A stretch of 48,747 nt of DNA from Bryobacterales bacterium (GCA_003136575.1 PLEX01000161.1:1-48747); one strand, 5' to 3'. Positions 9,430 to 18,426 are shown, numbered from the stretch's first letter. Translations and numbers: made by a program. Notes: generated from the sequence alone by a model not told the origin.

Positions 9430-9542
9430 GAAATCCGGCAAACTTGGGTAGCCGAAGCAATCCGGCGGGACTCTTTCCCGGTGCCCTCGCGAACGGAAAT
9501 GGGTACACACCGACTCCCGACAATGACCGACCCTCACGAAGT

Positions 9543-10553
9543 ATGCTGAAACCGGCCGTGAGGACGATCTGGGATTCGGCGTTTCAAACGGCGCCTTCCG
9601 GGCTGGTCAGCAGACTCACTCCGGCGGGCCTGGTCGCGCCCTGCTACCACCTCGTGTCCGATCGGCCGCCGGCGCATGTCCGGCAGTTGTTCCAGTGCCG
9701 CAACACCAGCCAGTTCAAAGCGGAACTGGATTGGCTGCTGAAGCGCTTCAAGCCCGTTTCTCTTGAGGATCTGAACTCTAAGATCGCCGCGCGCGAACCC
9801 ATTCCCGCGGGTTCGCTTTTCATCTCCTTCGACGATGGACTGCGGGAATGCCTCGATATCGTTGCTCCGATATGCCTCGCCAAGGGGGTACCGGCGACAT
9901 TTTTTATTTCGACCGGCTTTACCGGCAACAAGTCGCTTTGCTACCGCCATAAGGCGAGTTTGCTGGCCGAAACCTGGCTGCGTTCGGGCGGAGCCAGCGT
10001 GAAGACGCGCAAGGGCGCGATTACCTCTTACGACGCGTTTCGCGAATTCGTGATGCAGGTGAAGTACGAGGACGTGGCCGAACTCGACGATTGCGCCAAA
10101 CAAATGGAAGTGCGTTTCGACGACTATCTCAGAACCGAGCGCCCTTATCTCGGTGAAGACGATATCGCGACCCTGTTGCGGCAGGGCTTTTCGATCGGCG
10201 GTCACAGCGTAGATCACCCGTTGTATTCCCGGATTCCGTTCGAAGCGCAGGTCGCACAAACGGAAGGTTGTCTTCGGTCGCTGAAGGAAAAATTCCCGCT
10301 GGGAACCGCTTCCTTCGCATTTCCCTTCCTGGCCAACGACGTTTCCGAACGATTCATCGAACATACGCTCGGGTCGAAGACCGCGGACCTGATTTTCTAC
10401 ACGGGTTCGGTTCGTCCCGATCACGATGGCCGCGTGATCTGGCGGTTTGGCGTTGAGGTTGGCGACTGTTCCTTCGGGGAAACCTGGAAGCGCTTTATAG
10501 GGCAACAGCAAATGGGCAAAGCGATCTCGACGATGAAGTCGGTGCTCCGGTGA
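9543..10553 (+). CDS. Polysaccharide deacetylase (carbohydrate esterase 4 / NodB fold)
   Basis: The 336-residue protein has the NodB-type signature. Motif 1 is FISFDDG with the metal and catalytic aspartates at D97 and D98. Motif 2 is GHSVDH with metal-binding histidines H221 and H225. Such enzymes remove N- or O-acetyl groups from glycans. No signal peptide is evident, which suggests it acts on lipid-linked intermediates at the cytoplasmic face, or belongs to the membrane-associated subgroup. The frame is open back to TTG 9387 inside wzt, but ATG 9543 begins the conserved part and the 52 upstream codons look like spacer. The stop overlaps GTG 10550 of the next gene. Confidence 0.87.
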   Translation: MLKPAVRTIWDSAFQTAPSGLVSRLTPAGLVAPCYHLVSDRPPAHVRQLFQCRNTSQFKAELDWLLKRFKPVSLEDLNSKIAAREPIPAGSLFISFDDGLRECLDIVAPICLAKGVPATFFISTGFTGNKSLCYRHKASLLAETWLRSGGASVKTRKGAITSYDAFREFVMQVKYEDVAELDDCAKQMEVRFDDYLRTERPYLGEDDIATLLRQGFSIGGHSVDHPLYSRIPFEAQVAQTEGCLRSLKEKFPLGTASFAFPFLANDVSERFIEHTLGSKTADLIFYTGSVRPDHDGRVIWRFGVEVGDCSFGETWKRFIGQQQMGKAISTMKSVLR

Positions 10554-11569
10554 CAACCGGACAAAGCACCGCCAAATCGACCAGGTTCCACGTAAACGCC
10601 GCGGCGGATGAGCCCCTGGTATCCATCCTCATCCCGTGTTACAACGCCGAGGCCTGGGTCGCCGAGTGCATCGAGAGCGCGCTTGCGCAGACCTATGCCA
10701 ACATGGAAATCATCGTGGTAGACGATGGCTCCCGGGATGGCAGCGCCGAGGTTGTCCGGAAATTCGGCACTCGCGTAACGTTGCACAGCGCGCCGAACAA
10801 AGGCGCGAATGCAACCCGGAACCACTTGACCAGCCTTGCCCGGGGCGAGTGGCTACAGTATCTGGATGCCGACGATTATTTGCTGCCCGGTAAAGTCGCG
10901 TCCCAGATCGAGACGCTCCGCACCAGCTCAGGCGAGATCGACAAGGTATACGCTCCCACCATGATCCACTATGACGCCAGCCCGGAGCGCGACTACACCG
11001 TCCTCGTTGACGACGAAGACCCAATTCTCAACTTTATACGGTGGTCTGGCTTCAGTACCATCAGCGGTCTTTTCCGCCGCAGGGCTGTCCTGGCAGTGGG
11101 GGGCTGGAAGGAAGACCAGCCCTGCTGCCAGGAGCATGAACTGATACTGCGGCTTCTTCTCGCCGGATCGAGGTTCGCGCTTTGCCGGACGCCGGGCGCG
11201 GTCTACAGGAAGCACGGTCCGGACACGATATCGACACGCGATCCGGGCCGGGTGATGCGAATTCGCATGTCGCTGACCAATCGCCTGGCGGACTATCTGA
11301 GATCGACCGGGAAGCTCGATTCCCGTTACAAAGCTGCCTTATTTGTCTCAAGAATGGAAGCCGCAAGGGGATTGTTTCAAGCGGATCCCGCAGGCGCGTG
11401 CGAGCTTTTCGCCAAAGCGATGGAAAATGGCGCGTACTGGTCGGAACGTTCGCCCGCGTTGCCTGCGAGCTATCGCTGGGTGGCGCAGTTAATCGGTTTC
11501 AAGGCCGCTGAAACCGTGGCATCCCGGATGCGGCGGATGGGTAAACGCAACGAACCGCAAATCCCATGA
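10550..11569 (+). CDS. Glycosyltransferase family 2
   Basis: This is a GT-A inverting transferase. The opening VSILIPCYNAEAWVAECIES (about 24-43), VVDDGSRDGS and the DxD region YLDADD (D106-D109) are the classic GT2 nucleotide-sugar and metal sites. The 339-residue length suits a soluble or membrane-associated enzyme; there is no membrane helix. GTG 10550 overlaps the TGA of the deacetylase and the 3' end overlaps ATG 11566 as ATGA, so translation of the three genes is probably coupled. Sugar specificity is unknown. Confidence 0.88.
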   Translation: MTTGQSTAKSTRFHVNAAADEPLVSILIPCYNAEAWVAECIESALAQTYANMEIIVVDDGSRDGSAEVVRKFGTRVTLHSAPNKGANATRNHLTSLARGEWLQYLDADDYLLPGKVASQIETLRTSSGEIDKVYAPTMIHYDASPERDYTVLVDDEDPILNFIRWSGFSTISGLFRRRAVLAVGGWKEDQPCCQEHELILRLLLAGSRFALCRTPGAVYRKHGPDTISTRDPGRVMRIRMSLTNRLADYLRSTGKLDSRYKAALFVSRMEAARGLFQADPAGACELFAKAMENGAYWSERSPALPASYRWVAQLIGFKAAETVASRMRRMGKRNEPQIP

Positions 11570-12150
11570 TCGCGGCGCTTCGGGAACTGGCCGCCAGAAT
11601 ATTATTCCGGCAAGCCGCGGGCCTCACCAGCCGATTCCGGGTCGTCTTCTATCGGGCTATGGGGATGAAACTGGGTCCGGCGTGCAGATTGGAAGCGATT
11701 CGCGTCCGCCGGCCAACCCAGATCCAGCTTGGCGCGAATAACGCGCTCACCCGCGGTTGCTGGCTGTGGCCGACCGACGACGCATACGACGGCGTCAGGA
11801 TCAGGATCGGCGACCATAACTATTTCAATCGGGATGCGATCGTCGATGCATGCGGCACGATTGAAATCGGTAGCCACAACATGTTCGGCCCCCGGGTTTT
11901 CATCACCGACTCCAACCACACGTTCAGGCCAGGGCAATGGGTGTCGGAAGGGGCGATGGATGCGGGAAAAGTGGTGATTGGCGACGGCTGCTGGATTGGG
12001 GCAAACGCGATCATACTGAAAAACGTTACTCTCGGGGACAGGTGCATCGTCGGCGCGGGCGCCGTGGTTACGCGGAGCTTTCCGGCCGGATCGGTAATCG
12101 CCGGCGTTCCGGCGCGTTTGCTGAAACCCGCCGGCCGTGAGATGTTCTGA
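11566..12150 (+). CDS. Hexapeptide-repeat acyltransferase (WbbJ/LacA-like)
   Basis: A 194-residue left-handed beta-helix acyltransferase. Repeating hexapeptide turns run through about residues 45-180 (IEIGSHNMFG, VVIGDGCWIGANAIIL, CIVGAGAVVT). The probable catalytic histidine is H118 in DSNHTF, and the end AGVPARLLK is the standard C-cap of the acetyltransferase subgroup. Enzymes of this type O-acetylate sugars of exopolysaccharide or O-antigen from acetyl-CoA. Both ends overlap neighbours (ATGA at 11566, and TGATG at 12148-12152), placing it firmly in the operon. Confidence 0.88.
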   Translation: MIAALRELAARILFRQAAGLTSRFRVVFYRAMGMKLGPACRLEAIRVRRPTQIQLGANNALTRGCWLWPTDDAYDGVRIRIGDHNYFNRDAIVDACGTIEIGSHNMFGPRVFITDSNHTFRPGQWVSEGAMDAGKVVIGDGCWIGANAIILKNVTLGDRCIVGAGAVVTRSFPAGSVIAGVPARLLKPAGREMF

Positions 12151-13154
12151 TGGCTCGTCCCGAATCTCTCCACCGGGCCGAACGTCTGACTATTGGTGTA
12201 GTAATCGCCACGAGGGGCCGATCCAGGCCGCTGCGCGATTGCCTGCTAAGCATGGACAGCCAGGATGTGCTGCCCGAAGAAACGGTCGTCGTCGATTCCT
12301 CCGCGGACTTCGAGACCAGGGATCTGATCGCCGGGCTGCGGGGTGTTCTGCGGTTTGAATGCGAATACATCCACACCACGGTGGCAAGCGCGGCTCAACA
12401 GCGAAATCTGGGGGCCGAATCGGTGAAATCGGATCTGATTTTGTTCCTGGACGACGATGTGGTGCTGGAACCTGGCTTCTTTGCGGCCATATCGGACGTG
12501 TTTCATTCCGATGTTTCCGGGCGAGTAGCGGGGGTGAGCGGTACGATCACCAACCAGGTCTATTCGGATCCGAAAGGGCTGAATCGTTTCCTGCTTGGGT
12601 TGTGCCTTGGGACATTCCGCGGAAGCTACGCCGGCAGAATTCTGGGGCCGGCGGTAAATTTTCTGCCCGCCGACGGCGCGGTTGGGGCACAGGAAGTGGA
12701 CTGGCTGCCCTCCACTTGTACCGCTTTTCGGAGAGATATCTTTCTCGCGTATCGTTTTGAACGTACGTTCCAGGGATATTCCTTCGCCGAAGACGTTCAT
12801 CTCTCTACACGGATCGCGAGAAAATACCGATTGATGAATACGACGCGAGCTCGGGTCTTCCATGCGGACCTTGGCAAGGACACCCACAGGGACTGGGCCG
12901 CGCTTGGTGAAAGCCAGGTGAAGAACCGGCATCTGATCATGACTACGGTGCTTGGCAAGACTGGCTTGACCGACCATTTCCGTCTGTTCGCTTACGAGAT
13001 CCTCTACACGGCGTGTACGCTGGTAGTTGCGGGCCTCGGGAAGCGAAGCCGGCGCAAGTTGACCGAATTGATGCGGGGGAAACTGAGGGGTTTTATGAAA
13101 ATATGGACTGCGACCGGCTCCGCGTCGACAACTCCCGGGGAGGTTCGGTTGTGA
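12150..13154 (+). CDS. Glycosyltransferase family 2
   Basis: A GT-A transferase of 334 residues. LTIGVVIATRGRSRPLRDCL near residue 11 is the donor-binding start. LFLDDDVV (D101-D103) is the metal-binding DxD region. The later TAFRRDIF and SFAEDVHLSTRIARKY carry the ED catalytic-base motif seen in rhamnosyl- and galactosyl-type GT2 enzymes. ATG 12150 shares its first base with the previous stop. After its stop comes a palindromic intergenic segment (13155-13286), the only clear break in the tightly overlapping second half of the cluster. Confidence 0.87.
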   Translation: MARPESLHRAERLTIGVVIATRGRSRPLRDCLLSMDSQDVLPEETVVVDSSADFETRDLIAGLRGVLRFECEYIHTTVASAAQQRNLGAESVKSDLILFLDDDVVLEPGFFAAISDVFHSDVSGRVAGVSGTITNQVYSDPKGLNRFLLGLCLGTFRGSYAGRILGPAVNFLPADGAVGAQEVDWLPSTCTAFRRDIFLAYRFERTFQGYSFAEDVHLSTRIARKYRLMNTTRARVFHADLGKDTHRDWAALGESQVKNRHLIMTTVLGKTGLTDHFRLFAYEILYTACTLVVAGLGKRSRRKLTELMRGKLRGFMKIWTATGSASTTPGEVRL

Positions 13155-13286
13155 GCGGGCGCGCCTACGGCGCACTACAAGGTGACCTGAAACCGGCCCG
13201 ATCTGCGGGCCAGACAGTCGAGCTTCGCTCGACCTCACAGGCTGAAGCCTGCGCCACACGGAACAGTTTGAGGAGAGACAGCGGCG
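13155..13286. repeat. Intergenic palindromic repeat unit (three adjacent hairpins)
   Basis: The spacer between two glycosyltransferase genes contains three inverted repeats in a row. They are GGCCCG-5-CGGGCC (within 13196-13213), GTCGAGC-TTC-GCTCGAC (about 13217-13234) and CAGGC-TGAA-GCCTG (about 13238-13252), followed by CGCCACACGG. Neighbouring genes overlap by a few bases, so this 130-base insertion stands out. Compact mosaics of short hairpins like this are usually dispersed REP/BIME-type repeats. It could also act as an mRNA-processing or partial termination site. A related palindrome built on CAGGCG/CGCCTG occurs at about 47149-47186. Confidence 0.55.
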
Positions 13287-13319
13287 TTGCGGCAGTTGCC
13301 ATTAGCCGGTAAGTTTCAT

Positions 13320-14417
13320 ATGGCATCGGATCGACCACTGATAACAGTACTGATCGCGACTAAAGACCGGCCCGACGATCTTCGCCGGACGCTCTGCGAT
13401 CTTCGCCGTCAGGACTATCCGTCGGTAGAGATGATCGTGATCGACGACGGTTCAGCCGACAGGCTGGAATCCATCGTTCGGGAGGAATGGCCCACGGCCG
13501 TCTATGTCCGGGAGTCGGATAGCCAAGGGTGTCCGCAACGACGATCCGAAGGATTCCTGCTGGCAAAAGGTGAATATATCGTCGAACTGGACGACGATTC
13601 TTCTCCAGTGGCGCCCGACGCTCTGAGCAGGGCTGTCAGGTACATGCAGGACCATCCAGGCATTGGCATTCTGAGCTTCCATATTTTCAACGGCCCGGTG
13701 TTGCCGGAGAACCAACCGTCGCTGGACGCCAAATACGCCTACAATTTTGTTGGCTGCGGGGCCGTATTTCGAACGGCTGCGGTGCTGCAGACCGGGGGCT
13801 ATCGGGCGTTTTTCCAGGGCGAATGGGAGGAATCCGAATTCTCCCTGCGGATGCTCAAGGCCGGATGGTCGGTTTACTTCTTTCCCGAGGTCCTGATTCA
13901 TCACCACGTTTCTCCGCTCCAGCGGCGGTCGGCCCGCGCCTGGATGCGGGCCTTCAGAAACAAGTTGTGGGCAATGATCATGCATTATCCCGCCAGCCGC
14001 GTGCTGACGGAGGGTTCATGGGTTGTGGCGCTGGCATGCTGGGACGCGGTGAGGCTTTTCAGGCCACGGGAGCTTTTCGCGGGGTTCAGCCAGTTCGCGG
14101 CCGGCGTGCCGAGAGCATGGCGTCTGCGCCGACCGATGTCCCCGGCATGCATGAATCTGTACGACACGCTGCGCTTCAAGAGCATTCGGACGGAAGAAGA
14201 GTTCCGATCTCCGCCGCCCTGCCGGCTGGCCGATCTGGTGGCGTACTATCGACGCGCCTGGCTCAACCGGCCCAGGCAGCGCAGTGTATGGGATAACCGT
14301 CCCGGAGATGTGGGTTCTTCCGATACGGTGCAGTTTGCGCATGAATTTGCCGGTGGCCGTGGTCCGGCATCGCTGGGCGACCCGCGGAAAGATCAAACGG
14401 AACGGAACCCGGAATGA
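13320..14417 (+). CDS. Glycosyltransferase family 2
   Basis: A GT-A transferase beginning PLITVLIATKDRPDDLRRTL, with VIDDGSAD and ELDDDSSP as the donor and metal sites. EWEESEFSLRMLKAG near the middle contains the catalytic-base ED/EE motif, and the C-terminal part has a possible membrane-associated segment around RAWMRAFRNKLWAMIM. ATG 13320 gives a clean 365-residue protein. An in-frame TTG at 13287 lies 11 bases after GAGGAG and could add 11 residues, so the start is not settled. The gene ends in an ATGA overlap with the next one. Confidence 0.85.
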   Translation: MASDRPLITVLIATKDRPDDLRRTLCDLRRQDYPSVEMIVIDDGSADRLESIVREEWPTAVYVRESDSQGCPQRRSEGFLLAKGEYIVELDDDSSPVAPDALSRAVRYMQDHPGIGILSFHIFNGPVLPENQPSLDAKYAYNFVGCGAVFRTAAVLQTGGYRAFFQGEWEESEFSLRMLKAGWSVYFFPEVLIHHHVSPLQRRSARAWMRAFRNKLWAMIMHYPASRVLTEGSWVVALACWDAVRLFRPRELFAGFSQFAAGVPRAWRLRRPMSPACMNLYDTLRFKSIRTEEEFRSPPPCRLADLVAYYRRAWLNRPRQRSVWDNRPGDVGSSDTVQFAHEFAGGRGPASLGDPRKDQTERNPE

Positions 14418-15640
14418 CGTCCCCGTTATGGATTTGCTGCCAGCTTGGGGCGCGTGAGCACTACAGTGTGCCACGAGCGCTGCAACTCCGGAATCAGCTT
14501 GGATTACTGGTGACGGATGTCTGGAGCGGCGGAGCTACGGAATCCGGACTCTTCGGCGCCCGCGCCAGGGGCCGCTTTCACCCCGAACTTCGGTCCGCCG
14601 AAGTTAACGCCTGGACTTGGGGTTATCGCGCCAACGAATTCTTCGTCCGCCTGAGGCGAAACAACTGGGACCGGATCCTTGCGCGCAACGACTGGTTTCA
14701 GTCCCGGGCGCTGTCCGCCATGAAGGCGTTTCGGGATAAGCACCCGGAGCGGAGCGTTGTTCTCTTCGCGTATAGTTATGCTGCTCTTCGGATGGTTGCA
14801 TTCGCGCGGAAGGCGGGGTGGTTCACGGTTCTCGGCCAAATCGATGGCGGTCTGGGCGAGCATCGTCTGATTGGAGACATTCAGCGCGGCATACGCGGGT
14901 ATGAAAACGACTGGACCGCGGGGCCGGATCGCTACTGGGACGAATGGAAGGAAGAATGCGCGCTGGCGGATCGGATCGTCGTCAATTCCGATTGGTCGCG
15001 GCGCTGTCTGACAAGCGTCGGCGTTCAGCCGGATAAGCTGGTCACCATACCCCTTGCTTACGAACCTCCGCCGGCGGCGCAGTCGTTCCGGCGAAAGATA
15101 CCGGTCGGATTCGGTCCGGATCGTCCCTTTCGGGTCCTATTTCTCGGGCAAGTCACGGTCAGAAAGGGAGTCACGGCGATTTTCGACTCCCTCGACGCGC
15201 TGAAAGGCGAACCGGTCGAGTTCCGGATGGTAGGTCCGGTCACTATAGGGCTGTCGGAGGCTCTACGGAACCACCCGCAGATCAGGTGGGTGGGTCCCGT
15301 ACCGCGGAGCGAGGTCGCCCGCGAGTACCAACAGGCCGATGTGCTCATATTCCCGACATTCTCGGACGGCTTCGGAATAACGCAACTGGAAGCGCAGGCG
15401 TGGAAGCTGCCGATCATCGCCTCGAAGAACTGCGGCGAAGTTGTTCGCCACCTTGAGAACGGGTATGTTCTACCCATGGTCTCGCCAGTTGATATCGCGG
15501 CGGCGATCCGATGGATAATGGCGGAACCCGATCGGCTCGGGACAATGTCCCGCAACTCCGGAGTCGGTTCCGAGTTTGCATTGAACCATTTGGCGGAGAG
15601 TCTGTGCGATTTGGCGGCGAGTAAACGTCAGCCAGCCTGA
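14414..15640 (+). CDS. Glycosyltransferase family 4 (GT-B)
   Basis: The 408-residue protein has a clear GT4 donor domain. FRVLFLGQVTVRKGVTAI near residue 237 starts the second Rossmann domain, and SDGFGITQLEAQAWKLPII carries the E-x7-E-like donor-binding loop in the variant SDGFG...QLEA. The stretch NSDWSRRCL before it is the conserved linker found in this family. It starts at ATG 14414 overlapping the previous stop. Retaining GT4 enzymes of this kind commonly add mannose, glucose or rhamnose; which sugar applies here is unknown. Confidence 0.87.
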   Translation: MTSPLWICCQLGAREHYSVPRALQLRNQLGLLVTDVWSGGATESGLFGARARGRFHPELRSAEVNAWTWGYRANEFFVRLRRNNWDRILARNDWFQSRALSAMKAFRDKHPERSVVLFAYSYAALRMVAFARKAGWFTVLGQIDGGLGEHRLIGDIQRGIRGYENDWTAGPDRYWDEWKEECALADRIVVNSDWSRRCLTSVGVQPDKLVTIPLAYEPPPAAQSFRRKIPVGFGPDRPFRVLFLGQVTVRKGVTAIFDSLDALKGEPVEFRMVGPVTIGLSEALRNHPQIRWVGPVPRSEVAREYQQADVLIFPTFSDGFGITQLEAQAWKLPIIASKNCGEVVRHLENGYVLPMVSPVDIAAAIRWIMAEPDRLGTMSRNSGVGSEFALNHLAESLCDLAASKRQPA

Positions 15641-15649
15641 CCGAAATAT

Positions 15650-16933
15650 ATGTTTGAAACCATGGTATGGATTACGGGAATTTTGTGTGCGGGGGGAATG
15701 ATCCGGTTCTATGCGAAGTATCGCGACCCGTTTCATCCCGGCGTGCTCATGCTTCCGATGTTTGCCTTCATCTATGTAGTCATGCCACTCTACCAGATCA
15801 ACGCCGGCGACCTTTTCGTTTACGTAAGCGAAGAACGGATTACCTGGGTTGCCACAATCGTCCTGATCGGTCTTATTTGCCTGATCGCGGGCCTCGAACT
15901 GGGCAGCAACTCGGAGCCGCCTCCGCCCAATCCGAATCTGCTGGGATATCGTCCCGAGATCCTGCACAAAGGAGCCTACATAATCGGTGGGGCCGGACTC
16001 CTGTCCTGGCTCTACGTCATACAAAACAACGGAGGGTTTGCCGACGTATTCAGTTCTCCCAAGGGGATGGGATGGAGTGACATTGGATTCATTCGCGAAG
16101 CGGCCTATCTCCTGATCGTCGGTGTGCTGCTACTGTTATCCCCCCAGGGATACAATCCCAAGAGCAAGCTGTGGCGTTTGGCGGTCTGCGCCTTTTCCCT
16201 GCCTTATCTCTGTCAGGGGCTGTTGGGCGCGCAGCGGGGGCCTACATTTCTGGTGATCGTCAGTCTCGGCATGTCGTGGTATATGGCGAGAAACAAGCGC
16301 CCTTCGGTTCCGGCCATGCTCGCAAGCGCCGCCGCCGTCGGGATGCTCCTGCTTTTCCTCGTGACCAACCGCGACAGAATATATGTCGGCAGCAAGGCAA
16401 AGATGAAAACGGACTTTTCCGCGAATCTGGCGTCGAACGAGGCGAACGAATATATCTTCGGCGCCGGGTGCATGGTAGCCGCATCGGAACTCGACAGATT
16501 TTTCTGGGGAAAGAGATACATGGCGCAGGTGATCGTCAGGCCTATACCCAAGCAACTCTGGCCGACCAAATACAATGACTTTGGCATCCCGGAATTACAA
16601 ATCAACGCGGGAGTGGCGGGCAAGGGACTCGCCCGAGTTATGGGCTGGCGCTCGGTACCCGGCGCGGCGGCGGCCATGATTGCGGATCTTTATGTGGAGT
16701 TCTCTTATCTGGAGTTTCCTGTCCTGATCGGAATCGGGTACATGTTTGGAATGATGTGGAAGCGCGCCGTTACGATCGGCGATCTTTGGACGACGCAGTA
16801 CGTTATTTTTGCCCTGTTGTCGATTTTTCTGGTTACGCAAAGCGGCGAGGCCGTGATTTTTCGGTTCGTGATTCTCACTCTTCCCGTGCGGTACGTCTGG
16901 AAAAAGGCGGCCATAATTGGCCCCGCGGCGTGA
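15650..16933 (+). CDS. Polytopic membrane protein, probable O-antigen/exopolysaccharide polymerase (Wzy-like)
   Basis: The 427-residue protein is almost entirely hydrophobic segments, with an estimated ten or so membrane helices. A larger hydrophilic loop in the second half contains charged and aromatic residues (about 265-340, including KRYMAQVIVRPIPKQLWP and NAGVAGKGLARVMGW), where Wzy polymerases and ligases carry their active loop. It lies between two glycosyltransferase genes, the usual site of wzy. Wzy proteins share little sequence, so the call rests on topology and context. The stop TGA 16931-16933 overlaps GTG 16930 of the next gene. Confidence 0.65.
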   Translation: MFETMVWITGILCAGGMIRFYAKYRDPFHPGVLMLPMFAFIYVVMPLYQINAGDLFVYVSEERITWVATIVLIGLICLIAGLELGSNSEPPPPNPNLLGYRPEILHKGAYIIGGAGLLSWLYVIQNNGGFADVFSSPKGMGWSDIGFIREAAYLLIVGVLLLLSPQGYNPKSKLWRLAVCAFSLPYLCQGLLGAQRGPTFLVIVSLGMSWYMARNKRPSVPAMLASAAAVGMLLLFLVTNRDRIYVGSKAKMKTDFSANLASNEANEYIFGAGCMVAASELDRFFWGKRYMAQVIVRPIPKQLWPTKYNDFGIPELQINAGVAGKGLARVMGWRSVPGAAAAMIADLYVEFSYLEFPVLIGIGYMFGMMWKRAVTIGDLWTTQYVIFALLSIFLVTQSGEAVIFRFVILTLPVRYVWKKAAIIGPAA

Positions 16934-18426
16934 GCGGTACCGAAGAACAAGCGCAAATTACGCCTCCGAACGCGGCTGAACGGGTGGCTCGTCCGATATC
17001 TGGCGCCGCGCCCGGCGGCTCCTGCGCTTCTGACGAACGCGCGCAGGTTACGCCGCGGGACACGGCTGAATGGGAGGCGCCTCCGATGTCTGGCGCCGCG
17101 TCCGGCGGCTCTTGCGCTTCTGAGGATTACTCGCACGACCTGGCCGCGCCACACGGCTTTACGGGTGCTGCTGAGTCGCCTGGCACCGCACATCGCGGCC
17201 CGTGCGCTTCGCCACTGCGAGTACTGATGCTCGCCTCGTACTTCCCCAAGCCAGAAAATCCGCTCATGGGCAACTGGGCGTTGGCGCAAGCTCAGGCATT
17301 GCGAAGAAACGGCGTCGATTTGCGCGTCGTATCATTTACCTCCTGGGTGCCCCGTGTGTTTGCCATAACAAAGGGGGCCAGGGCGTACGCGAATTGCCCG
17401 GCAGCCAGTTCCTGGGACGGTCTCGAGGCCGAGTACCCAAGGTGGCTCTACTATCCGGTTGGCCCGTTCCGGAAGCTCACCGAACGGTATCCGGCTTTGC
17501 TAATGAAGCTGGCCTGGCTCACGGCGCGCCGGGCGTTGCGCAAGGCCGTCGATACGTTTCGACCTCAGGTAATCTACGCTCACCATACAGGCGCCAGCGG
17601 GTTCCTGGCGGCGAAACTGAACCAGGAAACGGGGTTGCCGTACATAATCACCGACCATGATTTCGACGAAGTCCAGTCGGCCCAGATCTGGCCGCAGAGA
17701 CGCCGCCTGTTCGAGTTCGTGGCAGGCAACGCTCACACTATGATTGCCGTGGCAACCCGCATGGAAGCGGAGTTAAAAAAAGTCTCGCCGCGCTCGCGAA
17801 CCGCCACCATTCAGAATGGCTCGGACCCGCTTCCGGCGGAGATCGTCGGCAAGCCTCGTCCGGCGGAACTGGCGGGAAAGACGATTATTTTTAGTTGCGG
17901 CACCTTTTACCGCCGGAAAGCGGTCCCGGCGCTGGTCGAAGCGTTTGCCCGCATCGCGCAAAAGTATCCCGAAGCCATCCTGCGCATCGCCGGGGGCGGG
18001 GAAGAGCGTCCGTTGGTTGAGGAGGCCGTCCGGAAGCATAGTCTTCAGAATCGAGTTACCCTGCTCGGGTTTCTGTCCCACGCTCAGGTCATGCAGGAAA
18101 TGGTCTGGTCGGACATGTTTGCGTTGATTGGCTGGGACGAACCGTTCGCGACGGTTTACCTGGAAGCGACTGCGGCAGGTAAACCGATCGTCTGTTGTTC
18201 GGATGGCGGAATCAACGACGTCATACGCAACGAGGTCCACGGTCTGACCATCCCTCCTCGCGATACGGACGCCGCTGCCGTCGCTCTCGACCGCCTCTGC
18301 GGCGATCCGGAATTGCGGAAAATCATGGGGCGCGCGTCCGCTGAGTTGTTTCAATCGTCGCTTCGCTGGGACTCCCACGCCACGCGTATGATCGAAATAT
18401 TCGAGAGTGCGGTAGCGACACGGTGA
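16930..18426 (+). CDS. Glycosyltransferase family 4 with a repetitive N-terminal extension
   Basis: From about residue 95 (PLRVLMLASYFPKPENPLMGNWA) the protein is an ordinary GT4 enzyme. Its donor domain begins at TIIFSCGTFYRRKAVPALVEAF and carries the E-x7-E-type segment EPFATVYLEATAAGKPIV. The first 95 residues are three 30-residue tandem repeats unlike any glycosyltransferase (see the repeat entry). GTG 16930 overlaps the previous stop as GTGA and fits the operon pattern, so I use it. ATG 17227 at the start of the catalytic part is a real alternative, in which case the repeats are only leader mRNA. The stop overlaps GTG 18423 of the next gene. Confidence 0.8.
   Translation: MSGTEEQAQITPPNAAERVARPISGAAPGGSCASDERAQVTPRDTAEWEAPPMSGAASGGSCASEDYSHDLAAPHGFTGAAESPGTAHRGPCASPLRVLMLASYFPKPENPLMGNWALAQAQALRRNGVDLRVVSFTSWVPRVFAITKGARAYANCPAASSWDGLEAEYPRWLYYPVGPFRKLTERYPALLMKLAWLTARRALRKAVDTFRPQVIYAHHTGASGFLAAKLNQETGLPYIITDHDFDEVQSAQIWPQRRRLFEFVAGNAHTMIAVATRMEAELKKVSPRSRTATIQNGSDPLPAEIVGKPRPAELAGKTIIFSCGTFYRRKAVPALVEAFARIAQKYPEAILRIAGGGEERPLVEEAVRKHSLQNRVTLLGFLSHAQVMQEMVWSDMFALIGWDEPFATVYLEATAAGKPIVCCSDGGINDVIRNEVHGLTIPPRDTDAAAVALDRLCGDPELRKIMGRASAELFQSSLRWDSHATRMIEIFESAVATR
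16944..17213 (+). repeat. Three 90-bp tandem repeats inside a glycosyltransferase reading frame
   Basis: Units start at about 16944, 17034 and 17124. The first two are very similar at DNA level; for example TCTGGCGCCGCG and GGCGGCTC are repeated exactly 90 bases apart. The third is more diverged but keeps the period and its ending GCGCTTC. Each unit encodes about 30 residues ending in G-x-CAS. The third unit's start, GAGGATTACTCGCAC followed by GACCTGGCCGCG, is similar to copies in the non-coding spacer at 20238 and 20369, so this looks like a dispersed repeat that has entered the 5' end of a gene. Confidence 0.7.

Noticed and set aside
8095..9537. 480-codon open frame on the - strand
   Set aside because: Opposite wzt, which has complete Walker and signature motifs. 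The translation is a His/Arg-rich shadow.
9387..9542. TTG 9387 as start of the deacetylase
   Set aside because: It would add 52 residues of spacer-like sequence overlapping wzt. The deacetylase similarity begins after ATG 9543.
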